Below are positions 1 through 7,747 of a stretch of DNA of 20,767 nucleotides, piece after piece (position 1 is the first letter of the stretch; every line of letters begins with the position of its first letter). The notes below the pieces were generated by a model, which worked only from the letters and a program-made list of their open reading frames with translations, was not told the DNA's origin and ran no database searches. The DNA is taken from assembly GCA_020722685.1 (NCBI GenBank), contig DYKH01000001.1:143562-164328 (forward strand). Reading direction: 5' to 3'. The stretch comes from Caldithrix sp. Lineage in GTDB: Bacteria > KSB1 > UBA2214 > DYKH01. The translations under genes and the position numbers were made by a program.

Positions 1-1
1 C

Positions 2-32
2 AAAAAGCCCTCGCGTCATTCACGAGGGCTTT
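2..32 (-). terminator. Rho-independent terminator of the sigma factor gene
   Basis: Bases 4-13 and 23-32 form a perfect 10-bp stem (AAAGCCCTCG / CGAGGGCTTT) around a 9-base loop. Read on the minus strand the stem is followed by TTTTTG. It starts directly after the stop codon of the sigma factor gene, so it should end that transcript. The symmetric A/T flanks could allow some function on the other strand as well. Confidence 0.9.
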
Positions 33-35
33 ATT

Positions 36-932
36 CTATCCCAGATATTTTCTCAGCGGCTCTAATCGCGAGCGATGGCGCAATCGCCGCAACGCCTTTT
101 CTTTGATTTGACGAACCCGCTCACGGGTTAGAGCAAAGTACTCACCGATTTCTTCCAGAGTGAGCGGACGGTCTCCGTCCAATCCAAAATAGAGTTTTAC
201 TATTTCAGCTTCCCGGGATTTCAGAGTAGAAAGCACTTTTTCGATTTCTTCTCGCAAAGAAGCACGCATGAGGTCGCCATCTGGCGGCTCGTAACGATCA
301 CTCTCGAGAACGTCTAAGAGGCTGTTTCCTTCTTCTTCTTTAAAAGGCTCATCCAACGACAGATGCCGCGCCGAGGTTTTGAGGACGTCGGCAACCTCAA
401 AAGAGGTCATTTCCATTTTATCGGCGATTTCCTCCATGCTGGGCTCGCGTCCATACTCTTTCTCCAGAGCTTCCAGGGCCCGACCGACCTTGTTAATGGC
501 GCCGACTCTATTCAGAGGAAGCCGGACGACTCTCGATTGTTCTGCGAGAGCCTGTAGAATGGACTGCCGAATCCACCAAACTGCGTAGGAGATAAACTTG
601 AAGCCGCGCGTCTCATCAAAGCGCTGTGCAGCTTTGATGAGGCCGAGATTTCCTTCACTAATAAGATCCTGCAAGGGCAAGCCTTGTCCCTGATACTCCT
701 TGGCAACGCTGATGACAAAGCGCAAATTGGCCTTGACGAGCTTGTCCAGCGCCTCTTCGTCCCCTCTACGAATACGACGTGCTAACGCAATCTCTTCTTC
801 CGGAGGTAATGGGGAAAAACCACCGATCTCTTCAAGGTATTTTTCAATAGACTCTTTGGTTCTAACCTCGGTCGGCTGTTTTTTCTTTTTCTTGACTATT
901 TGTTCGGTGGGCATCTGCGTAGCTAACCACAT
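36..932 (-). CDS. rpoD: Primary sigma-70 family RNA polymerase sigma factor (RpoD/SigA type)
   Basis: Directs RNA polymerase to housekeeping promoters. The 298-residue protein has a short lysine-rich N-terminus (KKKKKQ near 14-19) and no acidic region 1.1. Region 1.2 (about 27-60, [10 protein letters not shown]) is followed by region 2 (about 66-137) with the -10 recognition and melting helix, including [20 protein letters not shown]. Region 3 (about 140-215) contains LSLDEPF. Region 4 (about 228-292) carries the -35-binding helix-turn-helix with [18 protein letters not shown]. The size matches the short RpoD of Bacteroidota and relatives rather than the 600-residue proteobacterial form. The start is unresolved: the ATG at 932 has AAAGG abutting it with no spacing, while the ATG at 914 (MPTEQ) has that AAAGG 18 bases away. 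The longer form is given. It could be an RpoS-like paralogue, but the complete 1.2-to-4 architecture favours the primary sigma factor. Confidence 0.93.
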   Translation of the reverse strand: MWLATQMPTEQIVKKKKKQPTEVRTKESIEKYLEEIGGFSPLPPEEEIALARRIRRGDEEALDKLVKANLRFVISVAKEYQGQGLPLQDLISEGNLGLIKAAQRFDETRGFKFISYAVWWIRQSILQALAEQSRVVRLPLNRVGAINKVGRALEALEKEYGREPSMEEIADKMEMTSFEVADVLKTSARHLSLDEPFKEEEGNSLLDVLESDRYEPPDGDLMRASLREEIEKVLSTLKSREAEIVKLYFGLDGDRPLTLEEIGEYFALTRERVRQIKEKALRRLRHRSRLEPLRKYLG

Positions 933-1410
933 CCTTTAGTATTACAACACTGCTCGTACAACTTGCCTTTGATACACATTAAACCTTATGGGCACACATG
1001 ATTTAACACTATTTTCCCAAAATTATTTCAATCTCGCGATGGCGTGCCATGCCCAAAACGCTCACTTTTGGCTCTAACGAATGAGCAAAAGTAGTGCGTT
1101 GGGATCTGCTGCAGAAATTTGACAAGAGTTTGCTCTTGAATTGTCTTTTGATGATGATGCTGAGAAGGCCGATTTGAATGAAAACCTTGAGCTTGGTAGA
1201 TAAACACAGCTTGCCAGCCGTCAATATAATGAAAAAAAGCAACAATGTCAAACACGAATTTGGCAAAAAGTGGTAAAAAGTGGCGTGATCGGTCACTTGT
1301 GTAGAAAAGCAGGAGATGAAACATAGGGTTCACGTGATAGAACAAGGCTCGCGGCTTTTTCTTAGCAAACTGTCGAGCGCCTGGGGTTGCGCTTCTGATC
1401 GACGATTCTC
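933..1410. other. AT-rich intergenic region without a supportable gene
   Basis: About 480 bases lie between the sigma factor and the end of the LiaF-like gene remnant. Two overlapping minus-strand open frames here (about 95 and 105 codons) have low-complexity, leucine/phenylalanine-rich translations with no motif and no ribosome binding site. The region holds an imperfect long hairpin (1052-1103), a small hairpin CAAGAG-TTTG-CTCTTG near 1120, and a short direct repeat of AAAAAGTGG near 1265-1285. The sigma factor promoter must lie in its left part, but no clear -35/-10 pair stands out. Confidence 0.5.
1052..1103. repeat. Imperfect inverted repeat (long hairpin)
   Basis: The left arm 1052-1074 (CCCAA...CTTTTGGCTC) pairs with the right arm 1083-1103 (GAGCAAAAG...TTGGG). 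The loop is 8 bases and there are a few bulges. There is no T-tract on either side, so it is not an ordinary terminator. It could be an RNA element or a decayed repeat. Confidence 0.5.
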
Positions 1411-1545
1411 TTACCAGGCTTTTATGTCGCCGAACGTGAGGCTGCAGATGATATGCAGTTTGGCATTGGCCGTAGCGTAGCTTTCGCTTTGAAACATCAT
1501 GCGTTGATTAAAGCCTTCGCGCACTTGGTCAAAAATGTTTATATC
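1411..1545 (-). pseudogene. In-frame C-terminal remainder of the LiaF-like gene, beyond a TGA codon
   Basis: The reading frame of the upstream LiaF-like gene continues without further stops for 44 codons after the TGA at 1548-1546, ending in TAA at 1413-1411. The translation begins DINIFDQVREGFNQ and ends LTFGDIKAW. That last motif is a fifth copy of the TFGD repeat found four times upstream. This is strong evidence that the segment belonged, or still belongs, to the same protein. The TGA sits between LA and DIN, where a GGA glycine codon would be a one-base change. Either the gene carries a nonsense mutation, the base is a sequencing or assembly error, or the stop is read through. Confidence 0.8.
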
Positions 1546-2004
1546 TCAGGCCAACGAATTGGCTGTGACTTTAATCGGCAGATTCTTGGGTGAATCGACC
1601 TTGATATCGCCAAATGTGGCGCTGAGGGTGAGTTTTCGCTCCCCTTCGGGAATTTCTAATTTGCTCGCGTCCATCTTCACGTCGCCAAAAGTCGTGCGAA
1701 TTGTTCCGCTCTGAAAATTCTTGCTTTCGATGGCGACCTTGATGTCTCCGAAGGTGTTGAAGCGAATAACTCGCTCCGACTGGGAGATGACATGTAGATC
1801 GCCAAAATCCCGACTTTGACTTGCATCTCGTCGATCGAGATTCCTTACAATTAGATACATTCCCAGCAACACGATTGCCAGTGGCCAACAATCTGCGATA
1901 AGGTCGGTAAAGTACAGGATGCCCGTATTATTGAGGAAGACTAAAATGCCTACTACAACCAGCAACAGCCCCCAAAAGACCGATGAGGATCGTGATGGAT
2001 GCAT
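1546..2004 (-). CDS. LiaF-like membrane protein with TFGD beta-repeat domain, ended early by TGA
   Basis: The 152-residue product begins with two membrane helices (about 9-29, VFWGLLLVVVGILVFL; about 38-55, DCWPLAIVLLGMYLIV) of the LiaI/LiaF (DUF5668) type. A beta-repeat domain of the LiaF C-terminal/toastrack kind follows. Its signature FGD motif appears as DFGDLHV, TFGDIKV, TFGDVKM and TFGDIKV. Family members of this class sense or buffer envelope stress at the membrane; the specific role here is unknown. The ATG at 2004 is chosen because GGAGG lies 4 bases upstream; an in-frame GTG at 2025 has no such signal. The frame continues past the TGA for 44 codons to a fifth TFGD repeat, so the natural protein was about 197 residues. 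It lies 92 bases downstream of trxB on the same strand. Confidence 0.82.
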   Translation of the reverse strand: MHPSRSSSVFWGLLLVVVGILVFLNNTGILYFTDLIADCWPLAIVLLGMYLIVRNLDRRDASQSRDFGDLHVISQSERVIRFNTFGDIKVAIESKNFQSGTIRTTFGDVKMDASKLEIPEGERKLTLSATFGDIKVDSPKNLPIKVTANSLA

Positions 2005-2096
2005 TTGACCTCCAGCAAATAACACGGGGTCCGTACAACTGCATTATATGATTGACACGAGGAGCAAAAAGCAAGAAGAAATGCTTACCCCTCGTC

Positions 2097-3011
2097 TCAC
2101 GAGTGTTCAGCCAGATATTTTTCCGCTTCGATGGCTGCCTGACATCCCGACCCGGCAGCGGTTATTGCTTGACGATAAATGGGATCCTGAACGTCTCCGC
2201 AGGCGAAAACACCGGGGATATTCGTTCTCATTCTGCGATCGGTTACAATGTAGTTCGCACTATCCATTTCTATTTGGCCTTTAAATAACTCTACATTGGG
2301 ATAGTGGCCGACAAATACGAACACGCCATCAACTTCATAGTCGGAGATGCGCTCGGATTTTACATCCCTAAGACGCAGGTGTTTCACGGTTGTTTCCCCG
2401 ACTATCTCTTCGACGACAGAATTCCAAATAAAGTTTATTTTCTCATTCTTAAAGGCCCGATCCTGCAAAATGGGGTCGGCGCGCAAGGCGTCGCGACGGT
2501 GGATGATTGTTACCTGGCTGGCGAATCGAGTAAGGAACAAGCCCTCGTCAATGGCGCTGTTGCCGCCACCGATAACGGCAACGTGTTTACCGGTGAAGAA
2601 AAAGCCATCACAGGTAGCGCAGTAGGAAACGCCCTTTCCAATCAGACGATCTTCTCCGGGCACTCCTAATCGTTTGGGAGAGGAACCCGTCGCGATAATG
2701 ACTACTTTGCTCTCATAGACTTGCTCGCCAACATAAACTTTCTTGACGGGTGCAGCAAGCTCGACTTTGGTGGCGACATCGTATAGCAACTCGGCGCCAA
2801 AACGTGTCGCTTGCTTTTCAAAGGCCTGATACATTTCATAGCCCCCCAATCCTTCCGGAAAGCCGGGATAGTTTTCCAGATCATTTGTCAGCGTCACTTG
2901 CCCGCCTCGTTCCAGTCCGGAGATGACCAGGGGCTTTAGATTTGCTCGCGCAGCATAAATGGCGGCGGTCAATCCGGCAGGTCCCGAGCCGATAATTATG
3001 ACGTTTTGCAT
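2097..3011 (-). CDS. trxB: Thioredoxin-disulfide reductase
   Basis: A cytosolic FAD enzyme that passes electrons from NADPH to thioredoxin. The 304-residue length is typical of the low-molecular-weight bacterial form. The N-terminal FAD-binding motif GSGPAG is at 8-13. The redox-active CATC is at 131-134 within SYCATCDGFFF. The NADPH-binding GGGNSA is at 148-153 and the NADPH 2'-phosphate site HRRDALRA at 171-178. The second FAD motif GVFACGDVQD is at 267-276. The start is secure: GGAGGAG precedes the ATG by three bases. The gene is preceded by a 415-base gap, so it probably has its own promoter. All catalytic residues are present. Confidence 0.97.
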   Translation of the reverse strand: MQNVIIIGSGPAGLTAAIYAARANLKPLVISGLERGGQVTLTNDLENYPGFPEGLGGYEMYQAFEKQATRFGAELLYDVATKVELAAPVKKVYVGEQVYESKVVIIATGSSPKRLGVPGEDRLIGKGVSYCATCDGFFFTGKHVAVIGGGNSAIDEGLFLTRFASQVTIIHRRDALRADPILQDRAFKNEKINFIWNSVVEEIVGETTVKHLRLRDVKSERISDYEVDGVFVFVGHYPNVELFKGQIEMDSANYIVTDRRMRTNIPGVFACGDVQDPIYRQAITAAGSGCQAAIEAEKYLAEHS

Positions 3012-3426
3012 TTACTCCTCCAGGTTAGGAAAATATCAAACTAAACAGAACAGACTTTCTAAAAGTACAATCAGCTTATTAGATACTTTTCCCGGCGTTT
3101 TTCTTCAAATAACTTTGCAGGTGTTAAGCCGGGGACTGTTTATCCATGTGCTTGCTGTACACCGTGCAGCATTTCGGTATAGTGTTTTTATCTGGTATCG
3201 ATAAAACAAGTTTCCATGCGTGCGAGAGCTTGATCGGGGCTCATGGCACTGGAACACCCGGCACGGCAAGACAGAAGAGGATTGCCTTGCAAAAGCGGCT
3301 CGCACCGGTCGCGTCCATGCAAACAAGACCTCTCACGCAAGATACTGCTTACAGGTAACGGCAAACAAATATCTTGAGAGCGTGCCTGCAACCGGTTAGG
3401 ACTCTGTTATCCAAGGCACGTTGCCA
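3012..3426. other. Intergenic region between the Nif3-like gene and trxB, no gene seen
   Basis: About 415 bases without a supportable reading frame; the short open frames here have no ribosome binding site or recognisable motif. It should contain the trxB promoter on the minus strand. A TTGAAG and TATCTA pair 17 bases apart (near 3080-3110, minus strand) is a weak candidate only. A small hairpin GCTGTAC-ACC-GTGCAGC lies near 3150-3170. Confidence 0.4.
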
Positions 3427-4191
3427 TCAAACGGGATTGGGGATGTCGATGAAATGAACCTCGACGCCGAACTTTTTCAAAATGTGGTCACCAAGGGCTT
3501 GAATGCCCAAGCGTTCAGTCGCATAGTGTCCAGCTGCAAAGAAGTGAATATTACCTTCCTTGGCCAAGTGCATGGTCGCCTCCGAAGCTTCACCGGTAAT
3601 GTAAGCATCCAGTCCGGCATCGATGGCCAGCAGGATTTCCCTTTCGGCTCCCCCGGAACAATAGCCCAGGCGATGAATACGTTCCGGTCCGAACGGAAAG
3701 ACAAGCGGGTCAAACTGGAAAAACTCTTGTACCTTATTGAGCAGCTCGGCAAAGGTGAGGGGCGAAATGGTTCCCTGAATGGCGATATCTCCCATTTCCT
3801 GGACATGCTCAAGTTTCAGACCTTTTGCGGCCAAAGCATTATTGCCCAGCTCAGGATGTTTGTCCAGGGGCAAATGATATGCGCACAGAGTTATTTCATT
3901 CGACAGCAGAATTTTCAGGCGCTTCTTGAGCGTTCCTTTGACGACGCGACTGTCCCGGTCCCAAAAAATACCGTGATGAACCAGTACCAAATCAGCCCCC
4001 AGGTTGACGGCCTCTTCAAACAACTGCAAGCTTGCAGAAACCCCGGTGACGATTCGACCGACCTCCTCACGCCCTTCAACCTGCAGACCTTGAGGACCGA
4101 AGTCCTTGATCTCTCCTACTCTTAGATACTCGTCGAGGTACTGAACCAACATTTCCCGCTGTATCACCTTTTTGCTTCCCTCGTTCTTCAT
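3427..4191 (-). CDS. Nif3-like dinuclear metal centre protein (YbgI / DUF34 family)
   Basis: A conserved cytosolic protein that forms ring-shaped hexamers with a two-metal site. Relatives are often annotated as GTP cyclohydrolase I type 2, but the family's reaction is not settled. The 254-residue protein shows the metal ligands in family order: HH at 72-73 in LVLVHHGIFW, YHLPLDKH at 105-112, and GHYATERLG at 221-229 with the C-terminal His and Glu ligands. ITGEASEA (198-205) is also characteristic. The length fits the short family form without the inserted PII-like domain. The ATG at 4191 has AGGGA five bases upstream. A GTG eight codons in, preceded by GAGGG, is a possible alternative. It sits 72 bases downstream of the oxidoreductase gene on the same strand, so co-transcription is plausible. 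Confidence 0.93.
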   Translation of the reverse strand: MKNEGSKKVIQREMLVQYLDEYLRVGEIKDFGPQGLQVEGREEVGRIVTGVSASLQLFEEAVNLGADLVLVHHGIFWDRDSRVVKGTLKKRLKILLSNEITLCAYHLPLDKHPELGNNALAAKGLKLEHVQEMGDIAIQGTISPLTFAELLNKVQEFFQFDPLVFPFGPERIHRLGYCSGGAEREILLAIDAGLDAYITGEASEATMHLAKEGNIHFFAAGHYATERLGIQALGDHILKKFGVEVHFIDIPNPV

Positions 4192-4263
4192 ACTTTTCCC
4201 TTCGCGGGGTTCGCCGCTGTTTAGTCCGTAAGATGGATGACGCTGTGATGTTGGCCGCGGCCT

Positions 4264-5289
4264 TTAATCCAAATACACGGCCCTACCCAAGTTTGCTGAT
4301 TCGTAGATCGCCAGGATGAGCCGCAATGAACGACGAGCCTCCATGCCGGACACGATGGGCTCGCGCTTTTCCCGAATTGCAGATGCTATGTCCGTGAATT
4401 GGCGGACGAAGGGAGTAATATCGATAGCCATCGGCGAGGCAGCGCCGCCGGCATTGACCTCGGTCGCTTGGAACGGTTCTTCGCCTTCTATCTGCAGAAA
4501 GTACAGTTTTTCGCCGAGGACGCTCACAGCGCCCTTGGTGCCATGAATATCCAACCTTGCCGGAAAACCAGGAAACATGGCGGTTGAGGCTTGAATGACC
4601 CCGAACGCCCCGCTGACGAACTCGACGATCGCTATGCCAATGTCTTCCACTTCTATAGCATGAGCCACGGTTCTGGTTTTGGCAAATACGCTCTTGACCG
4701 GTCCCATGACCGAAAGCAAAAGATCGATGAAATGGATGCCTTGGTTAATGAAGGATCCGCCGCCATCCAGTGCCCGGGTGCCGCGCCATTGGGCGCTGTC
4801 GTAATAAGCTTGGGTGCGATACCATTTGATGTAGGCATCGCCTTCGATGAGGTTGCCAAGTTTTCCGCTTTGGAGTATGTCGTAGACCTGAAGCATTGCG
4901 TCCAAAAAGCGGTACTGGCTAATTACCGACAACGTGACGCCAGAAGAGCGGCATTCTTCAATGAGTGCATCCGCCTTTGCGAGTGTGACATCGATGGGCT
5001 TTTCCACGATGACGTGTCTGCCGGCGCGTGCGGCGGCGATGCCTAATTCCGCATGCAAGCCCGAGGGAACGGCAATGTCCACAATATCGATATCGGGATC
5101 GTCAAAAACTTTTTGGTTGCTATTCGTCCACGGCAGATCGAATTGTTCCGCCAAAGCCTTTACCTTATCTGCTTCTGGGGCGCAAACCAAACTCAATTCA
5201 AGCCCACCGACCTGCTGGATGGCCTTGATGTGATGCGCGGCAACGGCTCCCGCACCAATGAGCGCGATTCTTAGTTTAGAGTTGTTCAT
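4264..5289 (-). CDS. Gfo/Idh/MocA family NAD(P)-dependent oxidoreductase
   Basis: The family oxidises or reduces sugar-type substrates (inositols, UDP-sugars, aldoses). The specific substrate cannot be read from the sequence. The 341-residue protein opens with a Rossmann fold (LIGAGAVAAHH, 10-20). It carries the family's EKP at 96-98 in HVIVEKPIDVT, where the lysine is catalytic. The conserved GGGSFINQGIHFIDLL (176-191) contains the active-site histidine (186). The second domain runs to about 330. The ATG at 5289 is chosen because translation from there starts at the fold (MNNSKLRIALIG). A TTG at 5340 would add a proline-rich leader overlapping the preceding gene. No strong ribosome binding site precedes 5289. 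It begins 47 bases after the DUF7670 gene, suggesting one transcript. Confidence 0.92.
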   Translation of the reverse strand: MNNSKLRIALIGAGAVAAHHIKAIQQVGGLELSLVCAPEADKVKALAEQFDLPWTNSNQKVFDDPDIDIVDIAVPSGLHAELGIAAARAGRHVIVEKPIDVTLAKADALIEECRSSGVTLSVISQYRFLDAMLQVYDILQSGKLGNLIEGDAYIKWYRTQAYYDSAQWRGTRALDGGGSFINQGIHFIDLLLSVMGPVKSVFAKTRTVAHAIEVEDIGIAIVEFVSGAFGVIQASTAMFPGFPARLDIHGTKGAVSVLGEKLYFLQIEGEEPFQATEVNAGGAASPMAIDITPFVRQFTDIASAIREKREPIVSGMEARRSLRLILAIYESANLGRAVYLD

Positions 5290-5336
5290 ACGGTCCGATT
5301 GATTTTTACAAGGAGGTGGGTTCCCTTTTGCAGGTT

Positions 5337-5702
5337 TCAATTACTTGGAGGGTTTCGCAATGGCCCCCGATATCGCCAGTTGATGAGAAATAGCAGCGCG
5401 ACCAAGAAAAGCGGTCCGGAAATGGTCAGTATCCAGGAAATTTTTCCCCAAGCCATGATAAGATACAAAATGCCCAAGGCGGAAAAAAGCACCGCTCCCA
5501 CCCATTCCCGGCGCCAGGAAAGAATGAGCGCCAGCAAAACGAGTCCGGTCGGCACAAGATGTATCAGCAAGGCAAGGAGAATTTCTCCAAGGCTTCGGCC
5601 TTCATCGAAGACATCGAATGCAAACAGGCTAATAAAGGCGGCGAACAAAATGCAAAGCACGCGAGGTGTCCAGAAAATCAGTTTCTTGCTGAGCGGATTC
5701 AT
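5337..5702 (-). CDS. Four-helix membrane protein, DUF7670-like
   Basis: The 121-residue protein is almost entirely hydrophobic. Four predicted membrane helices lie at about 9-31, 40-62, 66-84 and 88-108. Short basic ends (MNPLSKK and WRYRGPLR) suggest both termini are cytosolic. The opening KLIFWTPRVLCILFAAFISL resembles a widespread small membrane family of unknown function (DUF7670 type); this match is from memory. GGAGA lies 7 bases before the ATG. The gene is followed after 47 bases by the Gfo/Idh/MocA oxidoreductase. Nothing in the sequence indicates transport or enzymatic function. Confidence 0.85.
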   Translation of the reverse strand: MNPLSKKLIFWTPRVLCILFAAFISLFAFDVFDEGRSLGEILLALLIHLVPTGLVLLALILSWRREWVGAVLFSALGILYLIMAWGKISWILTISGPLFLVALLFLINWRYRGPLRNPPSN

Positions 5703-5824
5703 GTTTGCTTCTCCGTTTGCTGTGTCAACAACCTTGTCTTATGATCCTCTTCGCCTGACACGACTTGACCCCTCAACTCATAAAGAATAGACCTTGGCCG
5801 TTTCTTGAACAGAACTGGTACGGG

Positions 5825-6868
5825 TTAAATAGGCTCGATTTTTATCTTTTCCAAGTCCGCGATGCCCAAGCCACGCTCCTGAGCCATGGTCATGAACTTG
5901 CCAAATTCCATTTCCTGCCCTTGCTCGCGAATGATCTTGACGCCAACGGCATCGAGGGCCACCGGGTCCTTGCTAAACAGGATGGCTCCATAAGCAAAAT
6001 CCGCCGGCCCGGCGGGGCCGCGATTCTTCATGCCCAGCAAGGCGTCGCCCACGTGCAATACGAACTTGTCGCGAATGAGGGAGGCAGCATGAAGGTCACA
6101 GATGCGCGTATGAAATTCTTTGTGAAACACCGTGCCGATGTCGGCCCAATGCGGATAGGCAGAGGAGAATGTACCGTACATATTCTTCAAAGCGAAGGTG
6201 ACGCCGCGGCCGATACTTTTCAAGACCGGGACATTAATTTGATAGCTACAAACTTTGGAAAGGATCGAAGTGAAATATGCCGTATCCTCTATCGACTTCC
6301 AGGAGGCAGCTCCATCGTAACCGTAGCGGGGAGTCTTGTCGTCCATGCTTTTGGAAATGCCTGCCACTCTTACGTCGTTGCCTCTCTCATTAAGGCGGAA
6401 ACCGGCGCCATCTATTTCTTTATCCCAACGATCCCAGACAAGAATATTCCTACGAGGGAAATGCCCGCCCTTGATCGGCATTTGTTCCAGTCCATTGACG
6501 ATTGCATGGACCGTCGCCTTTTGCGTGCACAACTGGCGCGGCCGGTCGCCGGCGACGCAATTGATTTTGATGCCGATGATCGTCTGCGCGTCCAAAACCG
6601 GAAAAAGAGATTTCCAGGCAAGACCGACTTTTTCCAGCCCGGTGAAACGCATGATGCCGTTGTCAACAAGCCGCTGAACTGCCGCATCGTCAATCTTCTC
6701 CAAGCCTGCGACGGCGAATGAATCGCGTGCCACAACCACTTCTCCTGCGCCTCTTTTGATCGCCGTTCGGCCGGCATTGACAAGCGTTGCAGAAATCATT
6801 GTAGCGGTAGCGGCAATGGAGGTCGAAAGCAGAAAATCACGGCGGCTAAGCTTGGCGGCTTTTTCCAT
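5825..6868 (-). CDS. DUF362 domain protein with a Tat signal peptide
   Basis: The 347-residue protein begins with a twin-arginine signal (SRRDFLL at 8-14, then a hydrophobic stretch to about 31), so it should be exported folded, probably with a bound cofactor or metal. The remainder matches DUF362: IGIKINCVAG (98-107), NILVWDRWDKE (141-151), INVPVLKS (211-218) and the family hallmark GVTFALKNMYG (222-232), with HVGDALLG and KDPVALDAVG near the end. No ferredoxin-type cysteine clusters are present, unlike many DUF362 proteins. The ATG at 6868 is chosen because AAAGGA precedes it by 7 bases and the Tat motif follows at the usual distance; upstream in-frame starts would run into the nitroreductase gene. 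It lies 82 bases after the nitroreductase on the same strand. The biochemical role of the family is unknown. Confidence 0.9.
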   Translation of the reverse strand: MEKAAKLSRRDFLLSTSIAATATMISATLVNAGRTAIKRGAGEVVVARDSFAVAGLEKIDDAAVQRLVDNGIMRFTGLEKVGLAWKSLFPVLDAQTIIGIKINCVAGDRPRQLCTQKATVHAIVNGLEQMPIKGGHFPRRNILVWDRWDKEIDGAGFRLNERGNDVRVAGISKSMDDKTPRYGYDGAASWKSIEDTAYFTSILSKVCSYQINVPVLKSIGRGVTFALKNMYGTFSSAYPHWADIGTVFHKEFHTRICDLHAASLIRDKFVLHVGDALLGMKNRGPAGPADFAYGAILFSKDPVALDAVGVKIIREQGQEMEFGKFMTMAQERGLGIADLEKIKIEPI

Positions 6869-6950
6869 GGGCACATCCTTTCCAGACAGGAAGTAGACGG
6901 TTTTCATTTCCGGGCAATAGGTAACGGATCGGCGAATTGCATGAGATGCG

Positions 6951-7529
6951 TTAGAACTTGTTGTGATGCAAAACGGATTCAAGGGTACGCTTGGGCACAT
7001 GCAGACGGCCGGTGCTGTCTTTGTAGTATTTTATGGTGTCTTGCATTGGCTCGGCGATTGGATCTTCGTCCGGAAAACCCAGCGCCAGCAAGGAGTCGAT
7101 TTCATAGTTGTCCGGGATGTGGAGCAAATTCCGCATCGCAGCGTGATCAATAGAAGCAATCCAGCACGCTCCAACACCCTTTTCCAAAGCCGTCAGAATC
7201 ATGTTCTCAGCGGCCGCGCCGACGTCCTGGCCTCCGGCGTTGGGTCGGATGTCGCGATTGATCAGGATGATGATAAAGGCCACCGGAGTCTGTCCCGCCG
7301 GCGGGCGTCCGCTTGCCGGCGGCAAATAACCGGCCCATTTCGTCATCTCGAACGCTTGCTCAACCAGGTCCGGGTCATCGATAACAATATATTCCAGAGG
7401 CTGCAGGTTTGAGGCCGAGGGAGCCAATCGACCGGTATCAACAATCTCCTTTAAATCTGGGAAGGGAATCCTTTTTTGCTGATAGCGGCGAATGGTCCGG
7501 CGCTTACGGATGAGCTCTAATACCGTCAA
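6951..7529 (-). CDS. Nitroreductase family FMN-dependent oxidoreductase
   Basis: A cytosolic NAD(P)H- and FMN-dependent enzyme; the natural substrate is not predictable. The N-terminal FMN phosphate-binding segment LIRKRRTIRRYQ is followed by LAPSASNLQPLEYIVI, the central DVGAAAENMILTALEKGVG and GACWIAS, and the C-terminal LLALGFPDEDP. All are typical of the family. The product is 192 residues from a TTG at 7529. That start has GAGGA seven bases upstream and gives the usual N-terminus (TVLELIRKRR). The ATG at 7568, 13 codons earlier, lacks a ribosome binding site and would sit only a few bases from a predicted transcription start. It is the first gene of the minus-strand run; the Tat-exported DUF362 gene follows after 82 bases. 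Confidence 0.9.
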   Translation of the reverse strand: MTVLELIRKRRTIRRYQQKRIPFPDLKEIVDTGRLAPSASNLQPLEYIVIDDPDLVEQAFEMTKWAGYLPPASGRPPAGQTPVAFIIILINRDIRPNAGGQDVGAAAENMILTALEKGVGACWIASIDHAAMRNLLHIPDNYEIDSLLALGFPDEDPIAEPMQDTIKYYKDSTGRLHVPKRTLESVLHHNKF

Positions 7530-7581
7530 AGTCACTTCCTCAATTTGGTCAGGAACGCGATGAGCCATTAACTGACACGCT

Positions 7582-7609
7582 AATATAGTTACTTAGGATT
7601 AAAATACAA
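7582..7609 (-). promoter_or_regulatory. Candidate sigma-70 promoter for the nitroreductase gene
   Basis: On the minus strand a TTGTAT box (7609-7604) and a TATATT box (7587-7582, five of six consensus bases) are 16 bases apart. Transcription would begin near 7575. This gives a leader of about 45 bases to the TTG start at 7529 and almost none to the ATG at 7568. The -35 box is weak (three of six). Confidence 0.4.
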
Positions 7610-7747
7610 GGTAAAAAATCGCGCCCGTCTCGTATTGAAGCACAAATATTCGATTGGAACCAATGAGAAGAATGCTCGTACCACAGGCAGTTTTTGATCA
7701 GGACAAACGGATATAGCTCTACGGATTGGAAGCATTGAGGAGGCGTT

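Noticed and set aside
1546..1548. UGA reassigned to glycine, as in some candidate-phylum bacteria
   Set aside because: The missing residue would fit glycine, but trxB, the methyltransferase, DUF2007 and glycosidase genes all end at TGA, so UGA is a working stop codon here.
3421..4125. Plus-strand open frame (about 234 codons) opposite the Nif3-like gene
   Set aside because: It is a mirror of a well-supported gene, has no ribosome binding site and no known motif.
5310..5318. Strong Shine-Dalgarno-like AAGGAGGTG on the plus strand
   Set aside because: No credible plus-strand gene starts after it. It lies between two minus-strand genes and is probably chance.
5765..6721. Long plus-strand open frame (about 318 codons) opposite the DUF362 gene
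   Set aside because: The DUF362 gene on the minus strand has clear family motifs and a Tat signal. The opposite frame has no recognisable domain and is a by-product of codon bias.
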